From positions 868,001 to 932,000 of the forward strand of contig NZ_CP096659.1 in assembly GCF_023238205.1 (NCBI RefSeq): a stretch of DNA of 64,000 nt. The letters are read 5' to 3'. This DNA comes from Halorussus limi. Lineage in GTDB: Archaea; Halobacteriota; Halobacteria; Halobacteriales; Haladaptataceae. Below, one piece after another: positions 1-9,017 of this stretch. The notes below the pieces were generated by a model. The model did no database searches. It saw nothing but the letters and a program-made list of their open reading frames with translations, and was not told the DNA's origin. A program made the position numbers and the translations under genes. The number at the start of each line of letters is the position of its first letter. The first letter of the stretch is position 1.

Positions 1-42
1 CCACCTCTCCCCGACCAACCGACACTCGAAATCGACCCCGAC

Positions 43-1224
43 ATGACAGACCGGGAGCGACTGGCGGCGCTCCGGGAACACTTCGCCGATATCGTGGAAG
101 TCAACGCCACGCTCGAAGAGCGACTCGACGACGCCCGCGAGCGACGCGAGAACCTCCGCGAGGAGGTCGACAAACTCGAACGCGAGAACGAGACGCTGAA
201 GACCACCTCGCTGTACGTCGCCACCGCCGAGGAACTCACCGACGAGGGCATCGTCATCAAACAGCACGGCAACAATCAGGAGGTGCTGACCGAGGTCTCG
301 CCCAAACTCCGCGAACAGATAGAGTCGGGCGACCGCGTGGCGGTCAACGACTCCTTCACGGTCCAGACCGTGCTGGAGGCCGAGAAGGACGCTCGGGCCC
401 AAGCGATGGAAATCGACGAGTCGCCCGACGTGACCTACGACGAAATCGGCGGTCTCGAAGAGCAGACCCGCGAGGTCCGCGAGGCGGTCGAGCAACCGCT
501 CGAGAACCCCGAGCAGTTCGAGACGGTCGGTATCGAACCGCCGAGCGGCGTCCTGCTCCACGGCCCGCCGGGCACCGGCAAGACGATGCTGGCGAAGGCC
601 GTCGCCAACCAGACCGACGCCACCTTCATCAAGATGGCCGGGTCCGAACTCGTCCAGAAGTTCATCGGCGAGGGCGCGAAGTTAGTCCGGGACCTCTTCG
701 AGTTGGCGAGCCAGCGCGAACCCGCCATCGTCTTCATCGACGAAATCGACGCGGTCGGCTCGAAGCGCACCGACTCGAAGACCTCGGGCGACGCCGAGGT
801 CCAGCGGACGATGATGCAACTGCTCAGCGAGATGGACGGCTTCGAGGACCGCGGTGAGATTCGCATCATCGCCGCGACCAACCGCTTCGACATGCTCGAC
901 CGCGCCATCCTCCGGCCCGGCCGCTTCGACCGCCTCATCGAAGTGCCCGAACCCGACGAGGAGGCCCGGCGCAGAATCCTCGACATCCACACCCGCGACA
1001 TGACCATCGCCGACGACGTGGAGTTCGACGAACTCGCCAAGGCGACCGAGGGCAAGAGCGGCGCGGACATCGAGAGTCTGGCGACCGAGGCGGGCATGTT
1101 CGCCATCCGCGACGAGCGCACCGAGGTCCGTCAGTCTGACTTCGAGGACGCGCTCGAGAAGATGGACGAGAGCGACGAGACCGGCATCGTCACCGACGGG
1201 TCGCTTCCGAGCTACGCCTACTGA
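43..1224 (+). CDS. pan: Proteasome-activating nucleotidase (PAN), AAA+ ATPase
   Basis: Hexameric cytosolic ATPase that unfolds substrates and feeds them to the archaeal 20S proteasome. The 393-residue protein has the full family layout: an N-terminal coiled coil (about residues 5-55, charged heptads), an OB-like domain (about 55-125), then the AAA+ module with Walker A GPPGTGKT at 174-181, Walker B FIDEID at 231-236 and the second region of homology ending in LRPGRFDR. The ATG at 43 gives the normal family length. The C-terminus is SYAY, so the tyrosines sit at the last and third-last positions, not the penultimate one of a textbook HbYX gate-opening motif. Haloarchaea often have two PAN paralogues, and I cannot say which this is. 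Confidence 0.96.
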   Translation: MTDRERLAALREHFADIVEVNATLEERLDDARERRENLREEVDKLERENETLKTTSLYVATAEELTDEGIVIKQHGNNQEVLTEVSPKLREQIESGDRVAVNDSFTVQTVLEAEKDARAQAMEIDESPDVTYDEIGGLEEQTREVREAVEQPLENPEQFETVGIEPPSGVLLHGPPGTGKTMLAKAVANQTDATFIKMAGSELVQKFIGEGAKLVRDLFELASQREPAIVFIDEIDAVGSKRTDSKTSGDAEVQRTMMQLLSEMDGFEDRGEIRIIAATNRFDMLDRAILRPGRFDRLIEVPEPDEEARRRILDIHTRDMTIADDVEFDELAKATEGKSGADIESLATEAGMFAIRDERTEVRQSDFEDALEKMDESDETGIVTDGSLPSYAY

Positions 1225-1446
1225 GCGTCGGGTTTCGGGGACTTCGACGCTTCTCCGGTTCCGTCGAGTCGCTTCGCTGTGTTCTGGCTACGCGGCGCTC
1301 GGTGGCCCGCGCCACCGTTCGCTCGACGGGACGCTCTCTGTCTGCGGTACGCTTTTCGAAGACCCTCAGCGACGCGTCTCGCGAGAAGGGCTACACTCGG
1401 CGATGCGGAAACGATAAAGCGGCGAGAACGAGGTTTCGGCGAGGTC

Positions 1447-1722
1447 TCAGTCGTCGTCCACGACCACTTCGACCGGGGCCTCCTCGGCGGTCATCTGGCC
1501 CTGCTCGCCCTTGCGCTCGTGCCAGAGGAGCGCGCCCGCGACCGCCAGTACGATCCACGAGCGCCAGTTGGCGAGGTTGAGCGTGTAGCCGATGCCGAAG
1601 GGCTTCTCGACCAGCATGCCCTCGTCGGGTTTCCAGTACGACGAGAGCATGCGTCCGATGCTCGGTCGCTCGAAGTTGTACGGCACGCCGAATAGCTCGC
1701 CGGTGCTGGGCTTGTCTGCCAT
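1447..1722 (-). CDS. DUF5808 family small membrane protein
   Basis: 91-residue protein of a family widespread in haloarchaea (DUF5808 by recall). It has a conserved N-terminal part with PYNFERPS, a central GIGYTLNLANW segment and one hydrophobic helix (about residues 55-67, SWIVLAVAGALLW) followed by an acidic tail ending VVVDDD. It is probably an integral membrane or membrane-anchored protein, and its function is unknown. On its strand a TATA-like element (CTTTATT, about 1746-1752) lies about 27 nt before the ATG, which suggests a leaderless transcript. The gene stands alone between pan and the enoyl-CoA hydratase gene. Confidence 0.85.
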   Translation of the reverse strand: MADKPSTGELFGVPYNFERPSIGRMLSSYWKPDEGMLVEKPFGIGYTLNLANWRSWIVLAVAGALLWHERKGEQGQMTAEEAPVEVVVDDD

Positions 1723-1911
1723 GCGAGAAGCGTACGTCGGAAAGGAATAAAGTGCTTTGGCTACGGCCTCGGACGCTCGCGCCGCGGACGATTCCCTAGC
1801 GGGTCGAGAACAGTGAGCGATTGCCGACGCCGCGGTGAGTCGGCCGTGAAGCCGAACGCGAGAAGTTTCGAGACGGGGTGGGCGAGGACCCGACTCCGAG
1901 GTTCACGGGGT

Positions 1912-2631
1912 TCACGACTCCCGCCGGTCGGCGATGGCGTCCGCGTGGCGTTCGACGAGGCGGCCGAAGACCTCGGCCTCCCGGCGCTCGCGGCGGTTCG
2001 CCGGGGCGTCGTCGCGCATCCGCGCTTTGACCGCCCGGAGCGTCTCGGGGTCGTTGGCCGCGAGTTCGTCGGCGACCGCTCGCGGGTCGTCGGTCACGCG
2101 CGAGACCAGACCCATCCGGAGCGCGGTCTCGGCGTCCACGGTCCGGCCCGAGAGCGCGAGGTCGAGCGCCGCTCCCTCGCCGACGACTCGGGGTAGGCGG
2201 ACGGTCCCGCCCCACGCCCCGAACAGGCCGAGTTTCACGCCGGGTTCCGCGAAGGTCGCCTCGGGCGTGGCGACCCGGAGGTCGGCGGCGAGCGCCAACT
2301 CGACGCCGCCGCCGCGGGCCGCGCCGTCGATGCCCGCGACGACCGCGCTCTCGGCCTCCTCGACGGCGTCGGCGACCCGCTGGCCGTGCTCGGCGAACGC
2401 CTCCGCGGACGCCCGGTCGAGGTCGGCGACCACGTCGAGGTCCGCACCCGCGCAGAACGCCGGACCCGCGCCCCGGAGGTAGACGACCGGTTGGTCGGCC
2501 CCGCTGACGGCGGCTTCGAGCGCATCGAGGGCGTCGGGAGTGAGCGCGTTGCGTCGGTCGGGTCGGTCGAGCGTCACGACGCGGACCCGGTCGCGGTCCA
2601 AAATTCGAATCGCTGACGTATCAGATGCCAC
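1912..2631 (-). CDS. Enoyl-CoA hydratase/isomerase family protein
   Basis: Crotonase-fold enzyme, 239 residues, expected to hydrate enoyl-CoA or isomerise an acyl-CoA in fatty acid or branched-chain degradation. Visible family features are the CoA-binding segment around DRPDRRNAL, the first oxyanion-hole motif AFCAGADLD, the second oxyanion-hole region around IDGAARGGGVELALAADLR, and the FAEPGVKLGLFG segment. The start is a GTG at 2631, since the codon there is GTG and no nearby ATG gives the family's N-terminus. It is divergent from the gene at 2702. The second oxyanion region has A where many hydratases have a glutamate, so hydratase versus another crotonase activity is uncertain. Confidence 0.85.
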   Translation of the reverse strand: MASDTSAIRILDRDRVRVVTLDRPDRRNALTPDALDALEAAVSGADQPVVYLRGAGPAFCAGADLDVVADLDRASAEAFAEHGQRVADAVEEAESAVVAGIDGAARGGGVELALAADLRVATPEATFAEPGVKLGLFGAWGGTVRLPRVVGEGAALDLALSGRTVDAETALRMGLVSRVTDDPRAVADELAANDPETLRAVKARMRDDAPANRRERREAEVFGRLVERHADAIADRRES

Positions 2632-2701
2632 GGCTGGTCACGTTCGCATCTCGGAGTCGCTTTCCAAAGGTCTTTGGCGATTCCGTCATAAGACCCGGCT
2701 A

Positions 2702-3490
2702 ATGGAAGCGGCCGTCCGGGCACGAAAAGCAGGACGACAGGCGGTGCGAGACGTCTCGCCCGACCCCCTTCGCGAACGCATCCGCACCCTTCTCGACGAG
2801 TCGGCGATGGTGCCGGGGGTGCTGGCGCTCGCGTCCGCACGCGCAGTCGAGGGCGCGGGCCGAGCGAGCGTCGCCCCGGAGACGTCCGACAGCGACGGGG
2901 AGAGTCGAGCGAACGGAACCGGCCCGACGGGAGCGACCGTCGGTCGAACCGGGAGCGAGGCCGGGCGTGCGGGAAGCGCCGCCGGAGCGGTCGGGGTCGA
3001 GGAGCGCGCCGCCGGCGTTCAACTCATCTACGAGGGACTGCGACTCACCCGCGCTCTCGCCGACGACCCGCCGTGGGAGCGCGACTCGGCACACACCGAC
3101 AGCAACATCGACATCCTCGCGGCCGACGTGATGGTCGCCCGCGGATTCTCGCTGCTGGCCCGGACCGAGGCCGCCGACAAGGCGGTCGAGACCGTCCAGT
3201 CGTTCGGCCGCGACGAGACCGACGACCAGCAGGGTCGGGCGGTTTCGGCCCACGCGCTGGAGACCGACGTCTTCGAACTCGCGGTCGTCGCGGGCACCAC
3301 CGCGTTCGGTTCGGACCCCTCCGACGCGCTGGTCGCGTACGCCGGGGAACTCGCCGAATCGCTCGACGGCGACCGGCCGGAACCGCCCGAGTCCATCGCG
3401 GAAGCGGTCGAGCAGGCGGTCGCCGACGCGCCGAATCCCCGGCGGTTCGGCCCGGCGGAGGACCCCCGGCCGTCGGCGACCGACCCGTGA
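2702..3490 (+). CDS. Conserved haloarchaeal protein (DUF7114-like)
   Basis: 262-residue acidic protein. I recall it as the haloarchaeal DUF7114 family, with moderate certainty. The ATG at 2702 begins MEAAVRARKAGRQAV and matches the start of real coding character; the longer open frame upstream is shadow. The helical first half is interrupted by a low-complexity Gly/Thr/Ser/Glu-rich insert (about residues 60-100). The second half (LIYEGLRLTRAL, then DSNIDILAADVMVARGF and ALETDVFELAVVAGTT) has the feel of an all-helical polyprenyl-synthetase-like subunit, but I see no DDxxD catalytic motif. I would not assign enzymatic activity. It lies divergent from the crotonase gene and ahead of tRNA-Thr. 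Confidence 0.7.
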   Translation: MEAAVRARKAGRQAVRDVSPDPLRERIRTLLDESAMVPGVLALASARAVEGAGRASVAPETSDSDGESRANGTGPTGATVGRTGSEAGRAGSAAGAVGVEERAAGVQLIYEGLRLTRALADDPPWERDSAHTDSNIDILAADVMVARGFSLLARTEAADKAVETVQSFGRDETDDQQGRAVSAHALETDVFELAVVAGTTAFGSDPSDALVAYAGELAESLDGDRPEPPESIAEAVEQAVADAPNPRRFGPAEDPRPSATDP

Positions 3491-3575
3491 CTCGTATTCC
3501 CGTGCCCTATCGTGAATCGAAACGCCTAAAGAGGTTTCCGGGCATATCATGAAATGCGCCGAAGTAGCGGAGTGC

Positions 3576-3647
3576 GCCTGGGTAGCTTAGAGGTAAAGCG
3601 CGTCCTTGGTAAGGACGAGAGCCCGGGTTCAAATCCCGGCCTAGGCT
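3576..3647 (+). tRNA. tRNA-Thr (anticodon GGT)
   Basis: A full cloverleaf can be folded by eye. The acceptor is GCCTGGG with CCTAGGC (one G-T pair), with T as discriminator. The D stem is GCTT/AAGC, the anticodon stem CGTCC/GGACG with loop TTGGTAA (anticodon GGT, reading ACC/ACT threonine codons), and the T stem CCGGG/CCCGG with loop TTCAAAT. Total length is 72 nt, without intron and without an encoded CCA. A short T-run (TATTTTCC, about 3650-3657) follows and may end transcription. Confidence 0.96.
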
Positions 3648-3870
3648 TGTATTTTCCCGCGTCGTTACTGTTCGCCAACGTCCCGTTTCCTCGTGTCGCT
3701 GGGAGTTGTCCGACGAGGCGAACGAGCGATTCGCCGTTCTCTATTTCGGACACGTGGTCGGGTTACGCTGACTTTCTATGGACGTAACGCGACTTACGAC
3801 AGATGAGCAACTAGAACGGTAGCCTGCAGTTTACTGCCTGCCCGGAATACGCGCGACCGAGGGGTTCGAA

Positions 3871-5103
3871 ATGACTCGTGACACCACGAACGCCGACGCG
3901 AATCCGGACGCGGAGTCGAACGCGGACCCGAGCGACACTCGACCGACAGCCTCCCGGCGGCGGTTTCTGACGGGCGTGGCGGCCGCGACGGGGGTCGCGC
4001 TCGCGCCGACCGTCACGGAGGCACAGGAGGTCAGCCTCGAAACCGTGGCCGCGTTCGACCCGCCGAACCTGCCGGAGAACATCGCGACCGACCGACAGGG
4101 AGACGTCTACGTGAGCATGGTACCGCCCCGCGAACTGTGGCGGGTGCCCCACGAGGGCGACCCCTCGTCGGTCGCACAGGTCGGTCCCGAGGACGGAGAG
4201 GGGTCGCTTCTCGGCATCTCGCGGACCGACGACGGGACCACGTACGCCGTGCTGAACTCGGGGGTCGCCGAGACCAACGGCGTCTGGCGGATTCCGTCCG
4301 ACGGGTCGCCCGAACTGATGGCGTCGATTCCGACGGAGGGGACCTTCCCGAACGGCGTCACCCACGACGCGGTGGACGACGGCGTCCTCGTCACCGACTC
4401 CACGCGAGGCGTCGTCTGGCGGGCGACCGACGACGGTGCCTCGGTCTGGTTCGACGACCCGCTACTCGACCCGAATCCGTACGCGAGCAACTCGCTCGGT
4501 GCGAACGGCATCGCCGTGGGTCCCGAGGGGAACCTCTACGTGGCGAACCTCAGTTTCGGTGCCATCGTCCGGATTCCGATAAACGAGGACGGGAGTCCCG
4601 GAAGTCCGGAGGTCGTCGTCCAGAGCGACCGACTCGTCGGCGCGGACGGCCTCACCGTCGCCGACGACGGAACCGTCTACGTCGCGGTGAACGCCCAGGA
4701 CAAGGTCTCTCGGGTCACGTCGGGCGGCGACGTCTCGACGGTGGTCTCGGGCGGCGAACTCTCGTTCCCGTCGGACGTCCACTTCGGTCCCGGCGACGAC
4801 CAATCGACGCTGTACGTCTGTAACTTCGCGCTCCCGGCGTTTCAGGCCGAGGACCAGGAGGCGAACCCGAGCCTGATGCGACTCGACCTCGGGCAGGTCG
4901 CGACGACGGAGGGTGAGGGAACCACCACGACAGAAGAGGAGACGACTACGACGGCGACCGAAGGAGAGACGACTACGACTGAGGAGACGACGACAGCGGA
5001 GGAAACGCCGACCACGACGACCGAGAGTGGAACGACCACGACGACTACGACAGCAGAGGAAACGACCACGACGACCGAGGGTGAAACGACCACGGTCGAG
5101 TAA
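3871..5103 (+). CDS. Tat-exported SMP-30/gluconolactonase-like beta-propeller protein
   Basis: 410-residue secreted protein. A twin-arginine signal (SRRRFLTGVAAATG at about residues 28-41) ends near an A-rich cleavage region (ALAPTVTEAQE). The body carries repeated propeller blades with motifs such as GPEGNLYVANLSFG and VADDGTVYVAVN, typical of SMP-30/NHL-type six-bladed propellers. The last 80 residues or so are a Thr/Glu tract (TTTTEEETTTT and variants), a low-complexity linker common in haloarchaeal surface proteins, with no PGF-CTERM tail. The substrate is unknown. A signal-peptide lactonase or a quinoprotein-like sensor are alternatives. It is not obviously part of the nir/nor cluster that follows on the other strand. 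Confidence 0.75.
   Translation: MTRDTTNADANPDAESNADPSDTRPTASRRRFLTGVAAATGVALAPTVTEAQEVSLETVAAFDPPNLPENIATDRQGDVYVSMVPPRELWRVPHEGDPSSVAQVGPEDGEGSLLGISRTDDGTTYAVLNSGVAETNGVWRIPSDGSPELMASIPTEGTFPNGVTHDAVDDGVLVTDSTRGVVWRATDDGASVWFDDPLLDPNPYASNSLGANGIAVGPEGNLYVANLSFGAIVRIPINEDGSPGSPEVVVQSDRLVGADGLTVADDGTVYVAVNAQDKVSRVTSGGDVSTVVSGGELSFPSDVHFGPGDDQSTLYVCNFALPAFQAEDQEANPSLMRLDLGQVATTEGEGTTTTEEETTTTATEGETTTTEETTTAEETPTTTTESGTTTTTTTAEETTTTTEGETTTVE
4910..5100 (+). repeat. Low-complexity Thr/Glu-coding tract
   Basis: Repetitive ACGACNACGAC/GAGGARACG sequence encoding the TTTTEEE-type tail of the propeller protein. It reads as an imperfect short tandem repeat and is likely to vary in length between strains. 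Confidence 0.7.
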
Positions 5104-5143
5104 ACGACGACCGTTCAGGCCGGTCGCCGACCGGCGCGGCGTC

Positions 5144-6208
5144 TCACTTCTTCGGTTCGGGGTCGAAGATGTCCGGTCGCTCCTTCCCGTCGGCCTGCAC
5201 GATGGCCATGCAGCCCTTTCGAGTGACCCGACTTAGCGAGTGGTCCACGAGTTTGAAGTTGCCCGGAACCGGGAAGCCCATCGTGGCGACGGTAGTGCTG
5301 CCCGGCGCGACCTGCTTGGTCTGGATGTGGGTCTGCGGCCGGGTGGTCAGCGACCCCTCGGGCCAGAGCTTCTCCCAGACGTTGCCGATGGGGTGGAAGC
5401 TACTGGTGAGGTTCGGGCCGCCGGTGACGAAGAACACCCGCGCGGTGTCTCCGGTCTTCACCTTTCCAGGCCCGTACTTGTTCGGCGTGCAGGCGTACTT
5501 CTCGCCGTTCATCACGACGTAGCTCGGTTCCTCGCGCTTCATCGCCTCCACGTCGAAGTTGTGCTGGCCCTGCTCTCCCGGCCGCTTGTCGGTGTATATC
5601 TCGTGCTGGCCGAAGTAGAACTCGTGGTCCACCTCGGGTAGGCCCTCCTCGGGTTCGACGAGGATGATGCCGAACATGCCCGCCGAGATGTGCATGTCCA
5701 TGTTCGGAACCGCGCAGTGGTAGATGTACGCGCCGGGGTAGGTCGCCTTGAACCGGAGATTGGCGGTCTCTCCGGGCGCGGTCATCGTGGCCTCGGCGCC
5801 GCCGCCCGGCCCCGCGGCCGCGTGGAAGTCCACGTTGTGGGGCATGTCGTTCTCGGACGGGTTCTCGAAGGTGAGGTCCACGGTGTCGCCCTTCCGGACC
5901 CGAATCATCGGGCCGGGAACCTGCCCGTTGTAGGTCATGTAGTTGAACGTGACCCCGTCCTCGATTTCGGCCGTGACCTCCTCGGGCCGGAGGGTCACGT
6001 CCACCGTCTTCGGTTCGCTTCGGCTAATCGGGTCTGGGACGTCTGTCGGGTCCGCGGCGACGCGCTGGACGGTCTTCTGTTTCTGTTTGTTCATGGCCTT
6101 CTGGGTCTGGGTCGTTTTGGGGGCAGAGCGGGTCGAACACCCGGCGAGGGTGGCCGCGCCGCCGAGGCCGATACCTTGCAGGACCGTGCGACGATTGGTT
6201 GCGAGCAT
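5144..6208 (-). CDS. nirK: Copper-containing nitrite reductase
   Basis: Reduces nitrite to nitric oxide outside the membrane. The 354-residue protein starts with a Tat signal carrying a lipobox (NRRTVLQG then LAGC, Cys24), so it is probably a lipoprotein. Two cupredoxin domains follow. Residues consistent with the type 1 and type 2 copper sites are H124, D127 and H129 (PHNVDFH), H164-C165 (YHCAVPNMDMH), H173 and M178; later HPIG and VDHSLSR histidines complete the catalytic site. The gene is convergent with the propeller gene and just downstream of norZ on the same strand, but has its own upstream palindrome (6289-6300). The usual donor in haloarchaea is halocyanin, which is present at 24.4 kb. 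Confidence 0.95.
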   Translation of the reverse strand: MLATNRRTVLQGIGLGGAATLAGCSTRSAPKTTQTQKAMNKQKQKTVQRVAADPTDVPDPISRSEPKTVDVTLRPEEVTAEIEDGVTFNYMTYNGQVPGPMIRVRKGDTVDLTFENPSENDMPHNVDFHAAAGPGGGAEATMTAPGETANLRFKATYPGAYIYHCAVPNMDMHISAGMFGIILVEPEEGLPEVDHEFYFGQHEIYTDKRPGEQGQHNFDVEAMKREEPSYVVMNGEKYACTPNKYGPGKVKTGDTARVFFVTGGPNLTSSFHPIGNVWEKLWPEGSLTTRPQTHIQTKQVAPGSTTVATMGFPVPGNFKLVDHSLSRVTRKGCMAIVQADGKERPDIFDPEPKK

Positions 6209-6288
6209 TGGGAGTCACCTTACAGTTACAGATAGTAGCCAACACACCTTCAATCGGAAACCCAATTCTCGGGGCGTAGGAAAGCTAT

Positions 6289-6300
6289 CGAACGTGTTCG
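6289..6300. promoter_or_regulatory. CGAAC-N2-GTTCG palindrome upstream of nirK
   Basis: CGAACGTGTTCG, perfect arms. Its centre is 86.5 nt upstream of the nirK ATG. If the 44.5 nt rule seen at other copies marks the transcription start, nirK would have a leader of about 42 nt. Probable activator site of the denitrification regulon. Confidence 0.7.
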
Positions 6301-6382
6301 CGGCGTTCTCAGGTTCTGGGAATCGAACTGTCGATTCCACGGGAGCTACTCGAAAAATTCGAAAAGAGTAGGGGAGCCGCGG

Positions 6383-8683
6383 TCAGTCGTCGCTCTCGGC
6401 CACCGACCCGGCGGCCGAGACCGGCGCGTCGCCGGGAGCGTCGGTCGGAGTCGTCTCGCCGCGGGCCAGCACCTTCTTCACCACGTCGTAGCCGAAGATG
6501 GCGGTCCCGAGGATGACGAGCGCGTCGCCCGGCATCCGGAGCCAGAACAGCAGTTGGACGAGGTCGCCCTCGTAGAACGAGAGGCTCCGGGCGGCGTCGT
6601 AGCTCTGGGTGAACGCCACCTCCAGTTGGAGGAAGCCGACCGGGAGCAGACTGATGAGACACATCACCGCGAGGCCGACGTTCCACGCCCAGAACGCGCG
6701 CCGGAGGTTCGTTCCCGACCACTCGGCCTCGGGCACCGCGACGCGGAGCATGTACGTCACCATGCCGAGCGCGAGGAAACCGAACGCGCCGAACATCGCG
6801 GCGTGGGCGTGGGCCACCGTGAGGTAGGTGCCGTGTTCGAAGTAGTTGATGAACGGCAGGTTGATGAAGAACCCGAGGACGCCCGCCCCGACGAAGTTCC
6901 AGACGCCGCTGGCGACGATGAACATGAACGGCAGCGTGTAGGGGAACGACTCGCCGCTGCCCGACATCGCGCGGTACTGGCCGATGGCCTCGTAGAGGAT
7001 GAAGACCAGCGGGATGAGTTCGAGCGTCGAGAACGCGCTCCCGATGGGCACCCAGAAGTCGGGTTGGCCGACCCACCAGTAGTGGTGCGAGACGCCGATG
7101 ACGCCCGTCCCCATCACGAGCAGGGCTTGGACCATCACCGCCTTCTCGGCCGAGCGCTTCTTCAGCAGATTCATGCTGACCAGCGTGACGCCGACCAGCG
7201 AGACGATGAAGAACTCGAAGGCTCCCTCGACCCACATGTGGACGACCCACCAGCGCCAGAACTCCGTGACGACGATGTTGGTCTGGGGCGTGTAGAGGAA
7301 GCCCGCGGTGAACAGCAGGGCGATGGAACCGCCCGCGTACAGAATCATGTGGGCGAGGCCCCACTTGGGTTCGCGGTCGAGCAGGGGCTTGAGTCCGCGA
7401 GCCACGAGCGCGGCCCACGCGAGGAAGCCGACGAGGATACCGATCTGCCAGAGCCGACCGATTTCGAGGTACTCCAGCCCCTCGTTGCCGAGAATCCACC
7501 AGAGCGCGCCGTCGATGTACCCCTTCGCGCCGAGCCAGATGCCCGCGAGGGCACCGACCACGACCACGACGAGGACGCCGAGTAAGCGATTAATCCACGT
7601 GCCCTGCTTGCGGGGTTCGCGGCCGGTCAGCAGCGGTGGCAGGAACAGACCCGCACCGAGCCACAGCGTCGCTATCCAGAGGATGCCGAGGTCGAGGTGC
7701 CACGTCTTGGCGATGGAGAACGGGATGAGCTGGAGGAAGTTGACCCCGAGCAGTTCGCCGAGGCCGAAGAAGTCCGCCCGCTCGATGTAGTAGTGGGCGA
7801 GTAGCCCGCCGAGCAACACCTGCCCGAGGAACAGGCCCGCGCCGACGACGGCGAACCGGAGCGCCGCGGCCTGCCCGGGGAACAGGTTCACCTCGTCGGG
7901 CCGAGGCACCGTGACGCCCTCGGTTTCGGGTTCGGGCAACTCGATGGACTTGTAGAGCCAGACGCCAAATCCGGCCCCCGCGACGAGCAGTATCATGGCG
8001 ACGACGCTCCACGTCATCGCCGCGCCCGTGGCGTCGTTACCGGCCGCCGGCTGGTAGGGCCACTCGTTGGTGTAACTGTGGTCCGAGCCGGGGCGGTCGG
8101 TGTGGGAAATCCACGCGGTCCAGAGCGCGAAGTCGGCGAAGCGCCTCGCGTCCTCCTCGGACTCTATCATCCCTTCGGGGACGCCCCGCTCGTGGCTCCC
8201 CTCGTGGTAGCGCTCGACGTACACCTGCGTGACCTGCTCGTGGGCGTACGCCTCCGCGGCGGAGTATTCGACGTTCTTGCCGGGGTTGCCGTCGGTCAAG
8301 TCCGACTTCACCGCCACGTCCACGGTGGCCCGCTCGCTCTCTGAGAGGCTCCCGTAGTCGGAGGTGCCGTACTGTTCGCGGGCGTAGTACTGGCGCATGA
8401 ACTTCACCTTCAGGTCGAGCGCGTCGGCGGTGAAGTCCTCGCCGTAGTACGCGCCGTTGCCCAGTATCGACCCGTGGTTCATCAGGCCGTTCGACTGGAA
8501 AATCGTCTTTCCTTCCCGTACTTGCTCCGCGGTCACGATGGTCTGGCCGTCGGGTCCTTCGACCTCCTTCGGGATGGGCGGGGCCTCCTGATAGGAGTAC
8601 CACGCGCCGACGCCCATCACGGCCAGATTCAGGACGAAGACGACCGCGAGTATCTTGCCGAGCGTGCTGCGTTTGACTCTCAT
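6383..8683 (-). CDS. norZ: Quinol-dependent nitric oxide reductase (qNOR), single-subunit NorB/NorZ
   Basis: Integral membrane heme b enzyme reducing two NO to N2O with quinol. The 766-residue protein fuses a cytochrome-c-like N-terminal periplasmic part (GKTIFQSNGLMNHGSILGNGAYYG, no CxxCH heme c motif) to a 12-14 helix heme-copper-oxidase fold. Typical elements are HMWVEGAFEFF and AHAHAAMFGAFG. I place the start at 8683 (MRVKRSTLGKILAVV), directly ahead of the first membrane helix. The open frame extends 22 codons further, but a TATA-like TTAAAA (8711-8716) sits about 28-33 nt before this ATG, and the upstream residues look non-coding. The palindrome at 8751-8762 lies ahead of that TATA. Confidence 0.95.
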   Translation of the reverse strand: MRVKRSTLGKILAVVFVLNLAVMGVGAWYSYQEAPPIPKEVEGPDGQTIVTAEQVREGKTIFQSNGLMNHGSILGNGAYYGEDFTADALDLKVKFMRQYYAREQYGTSDYGSLSESERATVDVAVKSDLTDGNPGKNVEYSAAEAYAHEQVTQVYVERYHEGSHERGVPEGMIESEEDARRFADFALWTAWISHTDRPGSDHSYTNEWPYQPAAGNDATGAAMTWSVVAMILLVAGAGFGVWLYKSIELPEPETEGVTVPRPDEVNLFPGQAAALRFAVVGAGLFLGQVLLGGLLAHYYIERADFFGLGELLGVNFLQLIPFSIAKTWHLDLGILWIATLWLGAGLFLPPLLTGREPRKQGTWINRLLGVLVVVVVGALAGIWLGAKGYIDGALWWILGNEGLEYLEIGRLWQIGILVGFLAWAALVARGLKPLLDREPKWGLAHMILYAGGSIALLFTAGFLYTPQTNIVVTEFWRWWVVHMWVEGAFEFFIVSLVGVTLVSMNLLKKRSAEKAVMVQALLVMGTGVIGVSHHYWWVGQPDFWVPIGSAFSTLELIPLVFILYEAIGQYRAMSGSGESFPYTLPFMFIVASGVWNFVGAGVLGFFINLPFINYFEHGTYLTVAHAHAAMFGAFGFLALGMVTYMLRVAVPEAEWSGTNLRRAFWAWNVGLAVMCLISLLPVGFLQLEVAFTQSYDAARSLSFYEGDLVQLLFWLRMPGDALVILGTAIFGYDVVKKVLARGETTPTDAPGDAPVSAAGSVAESDD

Positions 8684-8710
8684 ACACGTCGAGGTTGTCC
8701 CTCGTGGGGC

Positions 8711-8716
8711 TTTTAA
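8711..8716 (-). promoter_or_regulatory. TATA-like box of norZ
   Basis: Reads TTAAAA on the minus strand, about 28-33 nt before the norZ ATG, as expected for a near-leaderless haloarchaeal transcript. Confidence 0.5.
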
Positions 8717-8750
8717 CCGGGACGCGGTTCCTGAACACTGGGAACTCACG

Positions 8751-8762
8751 CGAACGTGTTCG
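8751..8762. promoter_or_regulatory. CGAAC-N2-GTTCG palindrome upstream of norZ
   Basis: CGAACGTGTTCG, perfect arms, with its centre 73.5 nt before the norZ start and about 43 nt upstream of the TATA-like box. A second, different inverted repeat (GTTCC-N9-GGAAC, 8727-8745) lies between them. Confidence 0.7.
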
Positions 8763-8937
8763 GACGGACGGGGACACCCATATCTCGCCCGTCGGAGAGT
8801 CGGAAATAACCGCGCGGAGACAGGTTCGCTCCGGGAACGATTCGCCGGAGAGACGGTCGTGTGCGGTCGGTTTTAAGAGACACGGCGAGAGCGCAGGTCG
8901 CACGGAGTCGCCCTCGGCTACGAAACTGAACGTCGAG

Positions 8938-8947
8938 CGAAAAAATG
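8938..8947 (-). terminator. T-run terminator of the DUF2249-cupin operon
   Basis: On the minus strand a run of six T (CATTTTTTCG) lies about 75 nt past the cupin stop codon, after a short CGCG-rich inverted repeat (about 8976-8990). Both fit an archaeal U-tract terminator. The 334 bp between norZ and the cupin gene holds only this and the norZ control elements. Confidence 0.4.
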
Positions 8948-9017
8948 GGGAAGACGAGCGATCCAACGTCGGGTCGCGCGTTTGCGCGAGTCGAGAGTCA
9001 CACCGGCGTTCGGCCCG

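Noticed and set aside
4910-5100. Repetitive tract as a possible CRISPR-like array
   Set aside because: No constant repeat with unique spacers; it is an in-frame Thr/Glu-coding low-complexity tail.
5710-5740. GTTCGGAAC-type half sites inside nirK
   Set aside because: Lies inside coding sequence, lacks the second CGAAC arm at 2-nt spacing and is not near a start codon.
8727-8745. GTTCC-N9-GGAAC inverted repeat upstream of norZ as another regulon site
   Set aside because: The arms and spacing differ from the CGAAC-N2-GTTCG pattern; it is noted but not counted.
6383-8749. norZ start at 8749
   Set aside because: The extra 22 residues look non-coding and the TATA-like box would fall inside the coding region; 8683 is preferred.
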